In this document: piece after piece, positions 36,687 to 48,960 of the stretch
Layout of the letters: the number at the start of each line of letters is the position of its first letter
How positions within the stretch are numbered: position 1 is the stretch's first letter
Source: Margaritispora aquatica
Lineage: Eukaryota; Ascomycota; Leotiomycetes; Helotiales; Discinellaceae
NCBI GenBank assembly: GCA_007644065.1
Contig: VJWN01000003.1
Coordinates: 930,001-994,000, forward strand
DNA: 64,000 bases
Direction: 5' to 3'
Made by a program: the position numbers and the translations under genes
Notes under the pieces: model-generated
Databases searched by the model: none
What the model saw: only the letters and a program-made list of their open reading frames with translations
Told to the model about the DNA's origin: nothing

Positions 36687-37490
36687 CTATGAACCGAAGT
36701 CGTTTGCTTTACTTGAGACCAGGAGTCCAATGATCAAGCCAAAGAGACCAAGGACTGAGCTGAAAATCTCGATAACGAGAATCTTGACGAACCTTTCGAC
36801 TTTGTCAGTAGGGCCCTGAAGAAGGATTGTAGTTGCACGTACAAACTAGGATCAGCAGCATCTGCCAACGCAGCACCACTGCCATTGATACCCACTGAGA
36901 TACCACAGATCAAATTGCACATTCCAACCGTGACACCAGCCCAGAAGAGTGCGAATCCAGTGTAGTAGTTGCTTCCCGAGTACAACGCATCACCCTCAAC
37001 CAGATGTAACTTCGAGGAGAAGACAATCGCCATGATAACACCATAGATAGCCACGACTTCGCAGAAGATGATGGAGATCAAATTCTTCGTTCGAATGCGG
37101 GGAGCTTTCACTCCACCACCGAGAATGGAGGATCCTGTAATGAAGATACCCCTTTCACTTTCTTAGCTGGTGCTGTATGGCGTGGTGGATGGGGAGAAGT
37201 ACCATGCTGCTCCTACGACTGAAAGACCAATGCACAATCCAATGCCCATATCGGCCCACATGTATGGCGATACATCTTCGAGGAATTGTCCGAACTGTAG
37301 ATACCATCAATACCCGATCTTCCTCAATCTGCCATCCATCAACATACATTAAAAGCTTCTCCATCACCAGTGAAGAGCATATCTATCCCCAGTCAGTCGC
37401 CGCCTCATATCCAAGCTTCCAGGAATCCTCACAAGCTCCCACCACAGTCAAAGCACTTATCGCACCACCTGCTCCATATTTGAGACTCAT
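36687..37490 (-). CDS. VMA16: V-type ATPase proteolipid subunit c''
   Basis: This is a proton-binding proteolipid of the V0 rotor ring in vacuolar and endosomal membranes. Five exons on the minus strand, 37490-37433, 37382-37348, 37294-37203, 37151-36843 and 36792-36687, encode 199 residues; introns are 50-53 bp. The full frame MSLKYGAG...SKANDFGS shows four hydrophobic segments. Family blocks include [38 protein letters not shown], the hallmark [20 protein letters not shown] followed by [10 protein letters not shown] with the expected membrane glutamate, [20 protein letters not shown], and [20 protein letters not shown]. The N-terminus is shorter than in yeast Vma16 (213 residues), starting almost at the first conserved helix, so an additional 5' exon cannot be excluded. 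It is divergent from TOA2. Confidence 0.92.
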
Positions 37491-37765
37491 ATTGACCGGG
37501 CAATTGATTTCGTCGATAGAAAGTCGAGGTGAATTCAAGCTCTGATATAGTTTGCTTTCCCTATCGCTCGCTCGTCACCAATCTCGAGGTTCCCAAACCA
37601 ACCAAAATACTGTAGCTCCCTAGCACGTCCAGGCTGCCGTATTCTGCTCCCTAGTGCGACTGCGGCTCGGCTGACTCAGCAACCAAACCCCATCATTCAT
37701 TCTCCAGCACAAAGGCAACCAGCCGTCTACATCTACGAGATCTCGCGCGCATCACATTCAACAAG
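37491..37765. promoter_or_regulatory. Compact divergent promoter VMA16/TOA2
   Basis: Only 275 bases separate the two ATGs of oppositely transcribed housekeeping genes, so both promoters overlap or abut. CTCGCTCG and CCAACCAA motifs are visible; no TATA box stands out. Confidence 0.6.
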
Positions 37766-38235
37766 ATGGCGCAACCAGTGACCGCCTTTTACGAGCTCTA
37801 TCGCCGTAGCAGGTAGCGTGCCTTTGCTCTACATACACTTTGCTACACATACTAACATGATCCTCCCTGCAGCATCGGCATGGCTCTCACGGATACGCTG
37901 GACGACCTCATCAGCGAACGACGCATCGAGCCTCAGTTGGCGATGAAGATCCTGGCGAACTTCGATAGGGCTATTGCGGAGGTGCTGAATGATAAGGTCA
38001 AGGCCAGGCTTACATTCAAGGTAAGCGGATGAGGGGTGTAGAGGGGTGGATGGGATCAGAGAGTTAGGCTAATACCATGAAGGGACACCTCGACACATAC
38101 AGGTTCTGTGATGAGGTGTGGACTTTCTTGATCAAGGACGTGGTGTTCAAGATGGAGAACTCAAGCCAGACTGTCCAGGCGGACAAGGTCAGGATCGTGA
38201 GCTGCAACTCAAGCAAACCTGGGCACACTGCCTAG
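37766..38235 (+). CDS. TOA2: Transcription initiation factor IIA gamma subunit
   Basis: This is the small subunit of TFIIA, which stabilises TBP on the TATA element in the RNA polymerase II pre-initiation complex. Three exons, 37766-37812, 37873-38020 and 38083-38235, encode 115 residues; introns are 60 and 62 bp. The N-terminal helical part reads [20 protein letters not shown], then [20 protein letters not shown]; the beta-barrel part has [20 protein letters not shown] and [13 protein letters not shown], closing with [15 protein letters not shown]. This is full length for the family (yeast 122). No exon is long enough to stand out as an open frame, so it is easily missed. The start is ACAAGATGGCG. 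Confidence 0.93.
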
Positions 38236-38941
38236 GCACCTCTTACGACGACAATTGTACTTGGATTTCGTGCCTGTTAGACCTCACGGGATAGAGGGAG
38301 GCCTCTCTGCGATCCTTTTCACATACTTGCATGGCAGTCGCCAGGCCAAACCACAGAATGATACCACGGCTTGATAGACGACATTGAGGGTTATGCATGG
38401 GATTTCGCTGGTGTTTAAGGCGTCTTTATGGTCATTGATGCATAGGGAGGGGTCTTTTTCACAGGCCAGATCAGTCTAGAGAAATATAATCAGTTATTTC
38501 TGATGGTATCACAGTACATGCTCCTTCTGGCGGTTTGTGTGAAGAGCTGTGAATCGGCAAGGTCTTGCGACAAGTCCTCTATAGAGAAATTAGTACAAGT
38601 CGTCAACATTATTGAGGGCATGTCGTTCATTGTATGCGTATTTCCGTGTAGTAGCCTGATCTACCTATTCCTGTGTAGAGAACATATGATACCTTGCTAA
38701 CTCAACCCAAAACGTCATCAAGGATCTGCTTATCCGTTCAAACATCCCGCCTGCAGCTTGGCACTCCCATGTCCCAATGATCCTGGTGGATTTCTCTTCT
38801 CTGGCCCGCAAGCTTGACACCAACCACCATTCACCATCACTCGTTCTAACACACTTCCTCGACTCGTAAACCACACACTATTCCCTTCCCAGTGCATACT
38901 GTATCCAAACCTGCAACTGTCAAAGCAGAGCCTCAACAAGC
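38236..38941. other. Intergenic spacer
   Basis: The 706 bases between two plus-strand genes hold no protein-like frame beyond short chance ORFs. The last ~150 bases are C-rich on the plus strand, as in a fungal leader. Confidence 0.5.
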
Positions 38942-40244
38942 ATGTCAGGCAATTTGCGCTCTCGACGAGCTGGCACATCAACGAGAGAGGCCACCAACAC
39001 ACTTTCTGCTGTGTCCACCTCTTCATCCACAAGCAATCCCCCTTTCGCCAATAACAAATCCCACAATACCGCCGCCGCAGCAACAATGGCAGCTCCTTCC
39101 TCTTCGGAAGGAGACAACCCTCGCGCTCCCCTGCTGGACGCCAAGAAATCTCATCCGGCGCATCCAGCTGCAAGTTTAAGTGAACGTCACCCCTCTTCTT
39201 CTTCGTCCTCCTCTTCCTCTCCCACTCCGCTGTTACCAGAGCCCAAGGATTCCGATGAAGAAGAAAGAGGCGAGATGGAGAATTTGAGTCGGAAAAGTCA
39301 GTGGATCGTGCTTGCTTTGGCTAGCGGTGCCTGTGCGGCGTTCAATGGAGTGTTTGCTAAACTGTACGTCATCTGCTTCCTACCTTTCTATGTTTCTCCA
39401 AGTTGAATCATTTCCACGTTATTCGCTTGCGTGTGTGCATATCAATGGCATTGGTGAAATATATGGCGGGAAGCCGGTTCCCCATAAGTCTCGGAGCGGA
39501 AGTCTCTTTGACGGCGGGAATGATGCAGGAGTGACCTCGGAATCTACGAATGACTGACTTCTTTTCAATTAGCACAACGACGGAGCTAACTACCAATTTT
39601 GCAACTGCGATTGCAAACTTGATTGGACTGTCCAATGTTGAGGGTGGTGTGGAGGTTGTTGTTCGAGGGGTATGCTTTCTCTCTCTTATTATGCCTTCCC
39701 GTCATACACTTTGAGATTTTGCTACATCGAAGGCTGGCAATGTGTATCCACGATGGCTTGCTTGCAACTGCTTCAGCCTGCCTTGATATACTGCTTTCAA
39801 AAACTAATTAATCAATAGCTATTCTTCTCGCTAAACCTCATCTTCAACGGCATAATGTGGACGCTCTTCACCAAAGCCCTCGCACGTGGAACTTCCACCA
39901 CCCAAGTGTCCATCCTCAACACCTCATCCAATTTCATGATCACCGCCGTTCTGGGATTTCTTATTTTCAATGAGAAATTGCCCGGCATGTGGTTCGTGGG
40001 TGCTGCAATGCTTGTTGCTGGAAATGTGATCATCGGAAGGAGAGACGAGAGTGAGGAAAAAGAAGAGGGGGTACAGGGAAGAGCTGAGGAGGGCTTGGTC
40101 GTAGAAGGTGAAAGTCTGTTAGAGGGTGAGGAGGTTGAACTTGACGGCGTAGGTGGGAGGGGGAAGAAGGCCGACAATGTAGATGAGGAGGATATTTTGG
40201 ATTTGGGCAGTAGTGATTACGAGAGTGGCGAGTTGCGAAGGTAA
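38942..40244 (+). CDS. EamA/TMEM42-like membrane transporter
   Basis: Three exons, 38942-39363, 39573-39669 and 39819-40244, encode 314 residues. The introns (209 and 149 bp) are longer than others in this window. The N-terminal ~130 residues are cytosolic and disordered, with a poly-Ser run. The conserved part is half of a drug/metabolite-type transporter: QWIVLALASGACAAFNGVFA (TM1), TTNFATAIANLIGL, LFFSLNLIFNGIMWTLFTKA, STTQVSILNTSSNFMITAVLG and MWFVGAAMLVAGNVII, so about four to five membrane segments. This matches TMEM42-type EamA proteins, which are half-size relative to ten-TM carriers and may act as dimers. The C-terminal ~80 residues are acidic (EEGLVVEGESLLEGEEVEL; DEEDILDLGSSDYE). 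Substrate and membrane are unknown. Confidence 0.85.
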
Positions 40245-43200
40245 GGAGGGTCCGTATAAACGATTTTATTGTGATACATAGACTTTATGATACCCCTGAA
40301 TACATGAGAGTCAAGATAAGCTGTTGAAAATCTCAAATTTCCCAAAAAAATCTAAGCAGGTAAGTAGTTAAGAGTCCACGAGGGCTGACAACTTCAGTGC
40401 CTAAGTTGTCTCACATGAATCATTATCGGCAACACAATAGCCATAATATATCACTACTTGAGATAAGATAGAAACCCCTAACCAGCAACCCCATTATGTT
40501 GTAGTGAGTTCTTCGCCTGGTGGAGTTGTCCATCAATTGAGTCTTAGCTTTGTCGAATGTAGGCGGCTGTTAGATTGACTGCTGCACTCAAAGCTCACGG
40601 GGAGGAACTCAAGATGGGGCTTCGGTGAAGCACATATAATATGTTTTCAAGCCATGCAAGATTGTGATAGCTTCGCTAAAACGACTCTGAAAATGGCGAG
40701 TCATTGTGAAGCTTGTGAGTGAACGACTGCGAATGTGAAGAAGTTAGGTTGAGTGTCTAAGCAGCTAGGTGATTTGCTATCAGAATTTCAATAATATGTG
40801 GTTTATACAAACAGCAATAATTAAGAGCTATTAAGATTGAATTCTTGCTGTCAATATATCCTTTTGCTGTCAAGTTTTCTTTACACCTTCGCTCAAGACA
40901 TTTCGCTGATTTTCGCGCCTACTAGATGGAAAGTTTCGCAAATCGACAGAAAAGCAACCTCAAACTATCTCAACAATAACAGCTCTCAATTGGGATCAAA
41001 GCATATCGTGTAAATGTTTTTTTTTTAACTTACTCATCACTCTTTCTCATATCCTTGTATGGTGGTTTGTTGGGGAGCAGAGGCGGCTGGCGCTGTATTT
41101 GTAGAGCAAAGTACTGTGGGGAAGGATTCGGATTCGGATTTGTGATTGATTCTGCAAATATAAACCCTTGGGTCTTACTTCTTGATATTGATTCATTGTT
41201 GATGTCGAAGTGAGTATCAAACTTACTTAAGGTACCTTACGATTTTCATTATCATGCCAAGCATCCCCCCTTCGTAAGCGAGATGCCAGTTTTTTTCTTT
41301 TTCCCTCTAGCCGGACTTCTCAGTGACATGCAGTGTGACACAAACACAACATTCATGAATCTCCTGAAAAATGAGAATATGTTGCTGCTTGAAAAGACAC
41401 GCCAAACTTCATGTCGTTTCCTGCATCTCGTTGGCCAATCATAGCCCAAATATAGGCTCACTCAAGTCATATTTATTCAAGGCTACAAATCCCGAAAGCT
41501 GCAAATGTCAGTCAAGCAACTTCAACTTCAATGGTGGCGCTGCTGTATTATAGATTAAAACCCACACCAGCCTACGTAGTACCATGCTCAGATATGGTCC
41601 CAAATCCAGTTGTGGTTAGGAATCTAGTCTCGTCACATCTTTCAGTAAAGTCTTTTTGTCCCTACAGCACAACGAAGCTTGTTTCTGGGTAACCTATATA
41701 CTTAGGGATCACGCTTTGTGTCAGGGGAGTCGGGGGGGTGGGACATCTAGGGGGCTATGATACTTCTACTTTTGAAACTGAATTTCTCTCTATTTAAATT
41801 TACGTACACCTTTCTTCATTCAATCTGGGTACGAGATATCAGCAACGCAAGTATTCAAAGAGACTTCATATTTCCCACTGCCAGCATATTGACATTACTA
41901 ATTAGCCACTGTTGCTGAGGATAAAGCTGCTGTCGTCTCTCATATCTTTTCTTTTTCGCCCCGTTACAAAAAAGTCTTGAATTAAGCAAGAGTCTCTTTT
42001 CCACTCCTGGGTTACTTCTCTCGTCCATGTTCAAGTAAGGAAGCAGATATGCTATTCCCCGCATCCAATTATTGAAGAGAGCCCACGGATGATCTAATAT
42101 CGCATCTTATTCTCTGGCACTTCAATTATTTGTGCTCATGATCAGTGCTCACCCGAGCAGAAACGAAATGCCTTTTATAGCCACATTGAACTTTGCCAAA
42201 AAAGTGATTCCATACTACTTCCTCAGTTGAAACAAATTCATTTTCATGGAGCTGATCCGAGTTCGTTTTACCACTTATGTCTTCGACCCCACCTTGACAT
42301 CAATTTGTAGTGTGAAAATTAAGCATCAACTTCTCTACGGTGATTATTCGACACTCATGGAGTGCATAAAAGCAGGATATTCTACTAGCAAGTCATGGCA
42401 AATCTTCAATTGATTGAAACCATGCAATTTCATGTTGGCTAACTTCCACGTTCCCGTGAATTGATGAGATGCTATGGCTAGAGTCTGAAATATATGTTTT
42501 CCTTACATTAGCAACCTAGCTAATGTGAGAAGAGTATACAAAATTTACGTCTCCCAGTAAAAGATTAAGTACCACGAAGCTAATATTTACTGTCAAACCC
42601 GAGAAAGTACCTCGCTGTCGACTTCAAGTTTTGAGCTTGAGAATAAATTATAACTGTGCGCCATTTCTCAAATCCTTTGTTCCAAACTTCATTTCTAAAC
42701 ACCCCTGTTTTCCCAGAGGAAAAAAATATGCAAACGCTGTTCGCGCTGAGAAGCATGTGTAAGAAGGCACACCTCAAATCCACCAGCGTAAATCCATGCA
42801 TCAATGCTGAACCTCACTCTCTGACTGCCATTTCTTAAATACTATTTTCTTGAACTCTTAGCCGGTGATGCACTTCTATAACTGTGACTATGTCCAATTT
42901 TAAGCCTCGACTCACAAACATCAAACACTCGAACTTGGAACCAAACTCTGAAATCTAACGAGGAAACAGCTAAGTATCACTAAGCTCATACGAAGGAACA
43001 ACATCTGGCTCCTAATATTAAGTTTGGGATACGCTGGAGATACTGCCAAAGGATTGAGAATCGACTTCACCTCCACAAATTCACCCCTCAACCCTGCTAC
43101 AGCTCAACCTGTTTCCTCCAGCGTCAAGTACTAGTATAAATCAAGGTCTAAACAAACATCTCAGTGTAGAAATGTATGGTTAATGCAATGTGGGAGACTT

Positions 43201-43569
43201 AGCAACGCAACAAGGAAGACTTCTTCTTTGGAGTCACAACGAAGCAAGCGAGCTCGCTTCGCCTCGCTAAGCATCAACTCATCAAGTCTCCAACTATCCT
43301 CACATGTCGTTTCCTCGTCTCCAAGCTCTCAGTCCACTTCTTCACGGAAGTCAGAGCGTAGCATTGCTGTCAATCTTCATTTCTCATTTGCTGTCAATAC
43401 GAGATCAGTTCTCACCTTCTGACCTACAAACCAGATAACAAATCAACTCAACGCAGCATATTTTCTTACACCACCCACACAATCACCATACACATACGAC
43501 GTGCGGTGAAATGTCTAAGAGCCACATAGATAGACTCCATCCATATCTTGATCCATCGGAGTGACTATG
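40245..43569. other. Intergenic, no supportable gene
   Basis: Over 3.3 kb without a credible gene on either strand. Frames are short and broken, and base composition leans AT towards the right. Confidence 0.6.
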
Positions 43570-44100
43570 ATTTATACCATAGAGGATTTACTAGCTCTAT
43601 CATTACCACTATCTATACCACATACTTTGTAGGATCCTACAGTACTAGACAACTACTATTTAACTTTACCCTATTTTACACTAAAACTCACCGTTTTCGC
43701 TCTAAAATTAAACCACTTGTATAATATAAAAATAGATATTTAAATAGTATATTTTAATTAATCGAATAATAAGAATCTTTTTTATAATTAGTTTTAAAAT
43801 AAAAAAGCTAGCTCGCTATACGGCCGAATAAAAAAGTTAGAGAACTAAATTTTCTTAAAATTTTATAGGGAAAATCGTAATTTTTTTTATCAACTTCCGA
43901 CTTTAATAACTTTTATAAATCTTATTTAAAACTTAAAAACTAAAGATTAAAAGGTTTATTAGGATCTAATTAATTAATAGGTTAAAGTTCTAACGTTTTA
44001 AAATATTATAAGGTAAAAAATAATAAGTTTTAAAAGGGTATATTTTGGCTCTTTTTAATATAAATTAAGCGATTATTAAATAGTAGTTATCGGTTACTAT
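43570..44100. repeat. AT-rich relic, RIP-like composition
   Basis: The composition changes abruptly to very high A+T, with abundant TpA (TTTAAATAGTATATTTTAATTA-like runs) and almost no CpA or TpG in the core (about 43730-44090). All six frames are full of stops. This is the signature left by repeat-induced point mutation on duplicated DNA. A few GC-rich islands (GCTAGCTCGCTATACGGCCG) remain. No transposon protein or terminal repeat can be recognised. Confidence 0.55.
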
Positions 44101-44450
44101 ACATCTCGTCAGACCTAAAGATGAATTGAATCAACTATTAAAGTCGAAATACCACTCTTATTCACTCAATTTGTAATAAGTAAGCCATTTGACTCAGGGT
44201 GAAACTTCAAAGTTTTGGGTCAGGGAAAGTAGTGTTTCAGAAAGTCATGTATCAATTCTCCATAACCCGTCTCAATCGCTAGTAAACAACCGAGCAGAGT
44301 TGATAGCAGGTCCTGCAAGATGAGTAACGCCAAAGCCACATCTCCGTATTCGCCTGCTATGCACCACCGAAAGAACACCTTAAAGACGTCCCAGTAAATC
44401 AACACCTGACACCCAAATCGAACATTGAAATTCCCCTCCTACTCGTATCA
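44101..44450. other. 3' flank of the FAR1-type gene
   Basis: The 350 bases between the AT-rich block and the minus-strand stop at 44451 have normal composition. I see no gene of its own here; it probably includes the 3' UTR of that gene. Confidence 0.5.
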
Positions 44451-46026
44451 TTACTCAACGCCATCCAACTCCTCTCTCCTCGCCATTACCCTATCGTTAC
44501 AAATATCGATGAACTGCTCAAACTTCCTGATTTGTTTATCTTTATTCCTCAATTGCTCCTTCAGCTCTGCGACTTCTTTCGTCCACTGCTCTTTCACCTT
44601 CTCCGTCTCAGCCTGTGCATTGGCAACCTCGATCCTCAGCTCCGCTCTAAGCTTTTCCTCAAATGTCAGAGGAGGTTTCTTATAGAAAGTGGGCAGTTCC
44701 TCCATGGCTGTGGCTTCAACCCGAGATGGATCTCGCTTGATGGCTGCACGTGCGTTGTAAATATCTCGTGGGAGATATTTGACGGATGGATTCTCCCGGT
44801 GTAAGATCTCGAGTGTTTCCTTGACAGAAACGCCTAAGTGTTTTAGCGACTAGTCAATAGTGAGATCATAACAACTTACCATTTTCTTCCAAGGCTTTGA
44901 CTGCAGCAATGGCTTTTGGATCTAGCTTCCTTGCGCCAGGATGTTCAGTAGGACTCTCGCTGGGTGGATGATTGTGTGTCAAATGCTCTCCATCAATCCT
45001 GCCCCTCAATAACCAAGCAGTCTTGTTCTCTAGACCAAATACACCAAATTCACATCCACACTTCCTTGACTTAGTCTTTCTCTGTCTCTGCTCTCCTGCC
45101 ACCTTCTCCTTATTTGTTCCTCCACGATCACATATCAGGAAGACCTTTTTCAGTCCCCGGTTATCTCGCTTGGAGCGTCCGATGACGAATGCATATCCGT
45201 GAGCAAGTGCATGAGCTTGTGCGAACGCGAACAAGGCCTCGAATGTAGGAAAGCTACCTCCAGGCGGAGCAGATAACATGGCACCCTGCACAACTTCTGG
45301 ATTTTCCGGCAGCTGCTGCTGGTTCATCATGTCCACACTTCCTTGAGCAAGTTGCTGGTCCACTGCCAGCTGAGGATCGATCATCGACATGTCTTGTGAG
45401 CCAGAGACAGGAGAAACAGAGCTGGGTACAAGATTTGCGGACATGTTATGCATAGCTTGTCTTTGCTGTTGTTGCTGAGGTCCTAGGATCATATTTTGCA
45501 CCGCCGGTGAGCCATTTTGCGCCTGTCGTTGCGCTTGAGAGATAGGGTTTATGGCATGATTAACACTCATAGATTGGTGTTGTGGCGTTCCATGCGGCGG
45601 CATGTGAATCGTCTTTCCTAAAGCTGGAGGACGTCGTTGCGGGGTATTATTGTTTCCATTCCCAACCAGCAGCGGCGTTGCACTCAAGACACCCTGAGCA
45701 ATCTGCTGCTCCGCCGAGACAGGTCCATTTTGTCTCGGGACAGCATTTGAGATGTTGAGGCCAATATTATTCTGCTGCGCGTAGGGAGTGTTGTAAGGAG
45801 ATTTGTGTTGCTGCTGCTGGTGTTGTTGCTGCTGTTGCGCATGTATGTTGTGGGCTGGCCGTATTATCGGGTTCGGATATGCGCGTTGTTGTTGAGAGGG
45901 CGAGGGTGTAGGGACGCCATTCTGCGACTGGAAGATGATCTGTCTGCCGCCGCCCGTTTGTTGCTGCTGCTGTTGTTGTGCTTGCGCGAAAGAGGCTCTG
46001 GAGTTGTCCTGCGGTGTCAAGGACAT
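44451..46026 (-). CDS. FAR1-type DNA-binding, poly-Gln protein
   Basis: Two exons on the minus strand, 46026-44880 and 44833-44451 (46-bp intron, GTAAGT donor, CTTAG acceptor), give 509 residues. The N-terminal half is Gln/Asn/Pro-rich with several CAG/CAA-coded Gln runs and is probably disordered. At about 260-370 lies a FAR1/WRKY-GCM1-type zinc-finger segment: FAFAQAHALAHGYAFVIGRS, KVFLICDRGG, SRKCGCEFGVFGLE, then HLTHNHPP; the Cys and His-x-His pattern is that of MULE-transposase-derived regulators. After it come a helical segment (KETLEILHRENPSV) and a C-terminal coiled coil (VKEQWTKEVAELKEQL). It is likely a nuclear DNA-binding protein. I start at the first in-frame ATG (46026); the frame runs on upstream only to a GTG at 46119. 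Confidence 0.8.
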
Positions 46027-46602
46027 CCTGACGACTCTGGGGTGGTGTCGTGTAGATTTTGATGGAGAGGCACCGTCAAGTGGGTGTGAGGATAAATGCG
46101 AGGTGTTTTCTGGGTTCACACATAACAGTCACGTGATATGACATAAAGCTGTAGAAGCAGAGGCTTTGTCAATGATGGTGTCTCGAGAGTGGTATTGTGA
46201 ATTTTCCAACTAATTCAACATGTCGGATCTTTAGGTAATTAGATGATTTAGATATCAGTAAGCTAGGTTAATGCGGTTTATTAAATTGTGGGTATTCCTT
46301 CAAATCATTATAGTGATAATTACCCCTCACCAAGCACCAAAGGATGCACTAAGAAACTTCAATACACGAATGCTATTTTGAAAGTTGCTAGATACAAATT
46401 GACCTGTGTCTTGGAAGAACCGAGAATTACTATGATGTGAGAGGCGAGGCTCCTCGAACAACCCCTCTAATGACCCAAGCTTTCTGCCTGTGGTACAATG
46501 CCATCTAACACTAGTGAAAACCCTCCTCTAACTCCATACGCTCAGTTTAAAAGCCATAGCTCAAACACGACTCTCCACAAAATTGTACATTTGTCACAAC
46601 AC
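46027..46602. other. Intergenic, promoter of the FAR1-type gene
   Basis: The 576 bases between two minus-strand genes hold the promoter of the FAR1-type gene and the 3' end of the 7TM gene. A CACGTGA-type E-box-like motif lies at 46131-46137. Confidence 0.45.
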
Positions 46603-47744
46603 TCAAACGATATCTGCCAAACTGCTGGGTTTGTGGCCATGCTTATGAATATCGAAACTTGCGCGGTTGGAATGGTTTGTACTCGCACTAGTCTTCCTCG
46701 TATCCATCTCACTTGCAGCAATTGGTTCCTGGATGTCGTCGAAAAATTCCTCCTCAGTTCGTACCCTCTGTATAATATTTATAGGACTCTCGGGCAACTC
46801 CTTGACTTCGCCTCTCGAGTAATCTCCTGGACCACGGCTACCATTTGGAACGTGGAAACGCTTGTCGACTCGCATGAACGCAAACATATAGACGACCACG
46901 ACCTCAATGCTGAAATTGAAAATGTAGAAGCAAGCTTTGGAATGATACCATGCTGGGTGTGCTGCTGGGCGAGGAACGTAAGCGATACCAGCTCTGAAAG
47001 CTGCACCAAGTGTGAGCAGGAAGGACGCAAGTAGTACAATGGCGACCTTGGAGCGGAATCGCCCAGAGCCGAATTTGTCGACGCGAGTATTGCGAGGTAG
47101 AAAGTAGTTGAGTGCCATCAGTGGGAATGGCAAGAAAGCTGCAACAGCGAAGTAGGTTCCACCAGCGAGCTGGACAGTCCTATCAATTCGTCTGGTATTC
47201 GTGTTGAGTGTGTAGAACGACTGAACAGTGCAAGTAATCAATGCAACTAGCATGACTATGATAGTTGCATAGTACACTTTGAATGCTACCGAGAATGGCT
47301 TCGACCATGCGAATATGGGGTGAGAAGCTCTAATGATGCGTTGTGCAAAGATCAAATTGACGATGAACAATAGCAACACACCCGCAGCAACAAATATCTG
47401 AGCAGCTATGGCGATTGAGATATTTCGTAAATGCGTACTCCAGACTAGTCGCATTGTACATGTTGTGATTCTCGCCATGCAGAAACCAAACAGCAGTCCA
47501 GACATGATGAATTTCTTCCCGCGCTTCAAATTGACCTGCAGAATCGTCATATGCATGACTGCGCCGATAATGAAGAGGACGAGGAAGACAGACGTGAGCG
47601 GATCGTCAAGTGTCTTGGTAGGAGCACCTCCCAAGCCTGCGACGGTGGGAGCATATGGTGCATGTTTTGGCTAAGAACTTGTTAGAATTATGGATGGTTG
47701 AGCATAATTTGAGAACTCACAGGACCAGTAGGCGAGGAAGACAT
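46603..47744 (-). CDS. Seven-transmembrane protein, DUF3112 type
   Basis: Two exons on the minus strand, 47744-47721 and 47670-46603 (50-bp intron, GTGAGT donor, CTTAG acceptor), encode 363 residues. The tiny first exon (MSSSPTGP) starts in CACACAATGTC. Seven hydrophobic segments are visible: SVFLVLFIIGAVMHMTILQV, FIMSGLLFGFCMARITTC, ISIAIAAQIFVAAGVLLLFI, VYYATIIVMLVALITC, GGTYFAVAAFLPFPLMALNY, VAIVLLASFLLTLGAAF and CFYIFNFSIEVVVVYMFAF. A hydrophilic, Ser/Glu-rich cytosolic tail of about 85 residues follows. This fits the fungal DUF3112 group, often labelled GPCR-like, found at the plasma membrane. Neither ligand nor G-protein coupling can be inferred from sequence. Confidence 0.82.
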
Positions 47745-48960
47745 TGTGTGGAAACTTTTGTACAAAGCTAGGTATAACAAGAATACAAAATTCAGGAATT
47801 CTCGTCAGGTAGAATGCACCTTCCAAAGTAAATAGGTGGTGAGCTTGTCGTCGAGAAATTAGATTGTGTTATCGATTCCACAACAATTCGTACTCTCGTT
47901 TCTTTGTCGACCAGGAATAAGACTCCAGATCGAATTCAGCAATGGCAGTGAATTTCAAGAGATGCCATGCCGAGAGGGGATCACAGCTCTATATAACTCT
48001 AATCATTAGTCCGCATCCCGCACGATCATAACCATCCCAACCCATTCCATGGCACACTTACACCAAAATCTAAAGTCCGCATCATCCCCCCTTCGCATCC
48101 GCACGAAAAACAAGCACCGAGCCAGCTAGCCAACTAAAATGCTTGTCCAACGGTGGAGACGCCACCAGTCGGGGTGAAGGCCAAACAAATTTGATACCCA
48201 ACCAGGGCAACCAAAAGGCACCAGACGATTCCTAAACAAGGTAAACGAGAAGGCAATAAACTCCTCTTGCGTGGAGTGTGGTGGAAGAAGAGAAGTTCGG
48301 TCCAAACCTTAACGCGAGACCGACAGATGGAAGCGAGAAAGGTGCGTTTGTCCGTCTGACCAATCATCGAAAGTTTGGGGGAAAGCGGACATCGGTGGTC
48401 CCAACGGCTCCGAGATTCTGAATCGCCATCATGAAGGAATGTGGTCTGTGGCTGTGGTCTGTGGTCTGTGTTCCAGATTTTGATTTGACGTCCTGAATGT
48501 CAGCATGGGAAAGGCAGAAATTAAATCAAAAGGTACTACTTTAGTACCTAGCTTTCCTAGCCTGCTGCTCTACCCTATCTACTCGTACCTGTTTGTGCGA
48601 CTGAAGCTTCATCTGAAATAATGCTGTAAGAGATGGATGTTATGCGTCACTGACACAGGCAAGCAGAAGTTACCCATCGTAGCTCTATTGCATTGAATGA
48701 ACTTAATTACTCGAATCTTGGGGTAAAAACTCGCTCCAAATTGCTCTGAAGTTATCAAACACTTTTGCATTCCTTTGCGATATTGTCTAATGCAGTTCTA
48801 CAAAAACGTCTCACTGTTGCAAATCCATGAGAGTCGACTGCTGCCCTGCAGTTTCCCATCAGGTATCGCAGAAGCATGCCACTCCCGAAATTTTGGTACA
48901 AGAACAGAATTTTCATCACTTCTGTAGTACCTTTGCACCAACGATTGCCAAGAAGATTAT
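47745..48960. other. Intergenic, promoter of the 7TM gene
   Basis: Some 1.2 kb between two minus-strand genes. A short imperfect repeat of GGTCTGTG units lies at about 48442-48472. The minus frame at 48367-48134 has no family resemblance. Confidence 0.5.

Noticed and set aside
45805..46062. Leu-rich plus-strand ORF
   Set aside because: Antisense shadow of the poly-Gln coding region of the FAR1-type gene.
46498..47034. 178-codon plus ORF opposite the 7TM gene
   Set aside because: Antisense shadow of the membrane-protein exon; no start context or motif.
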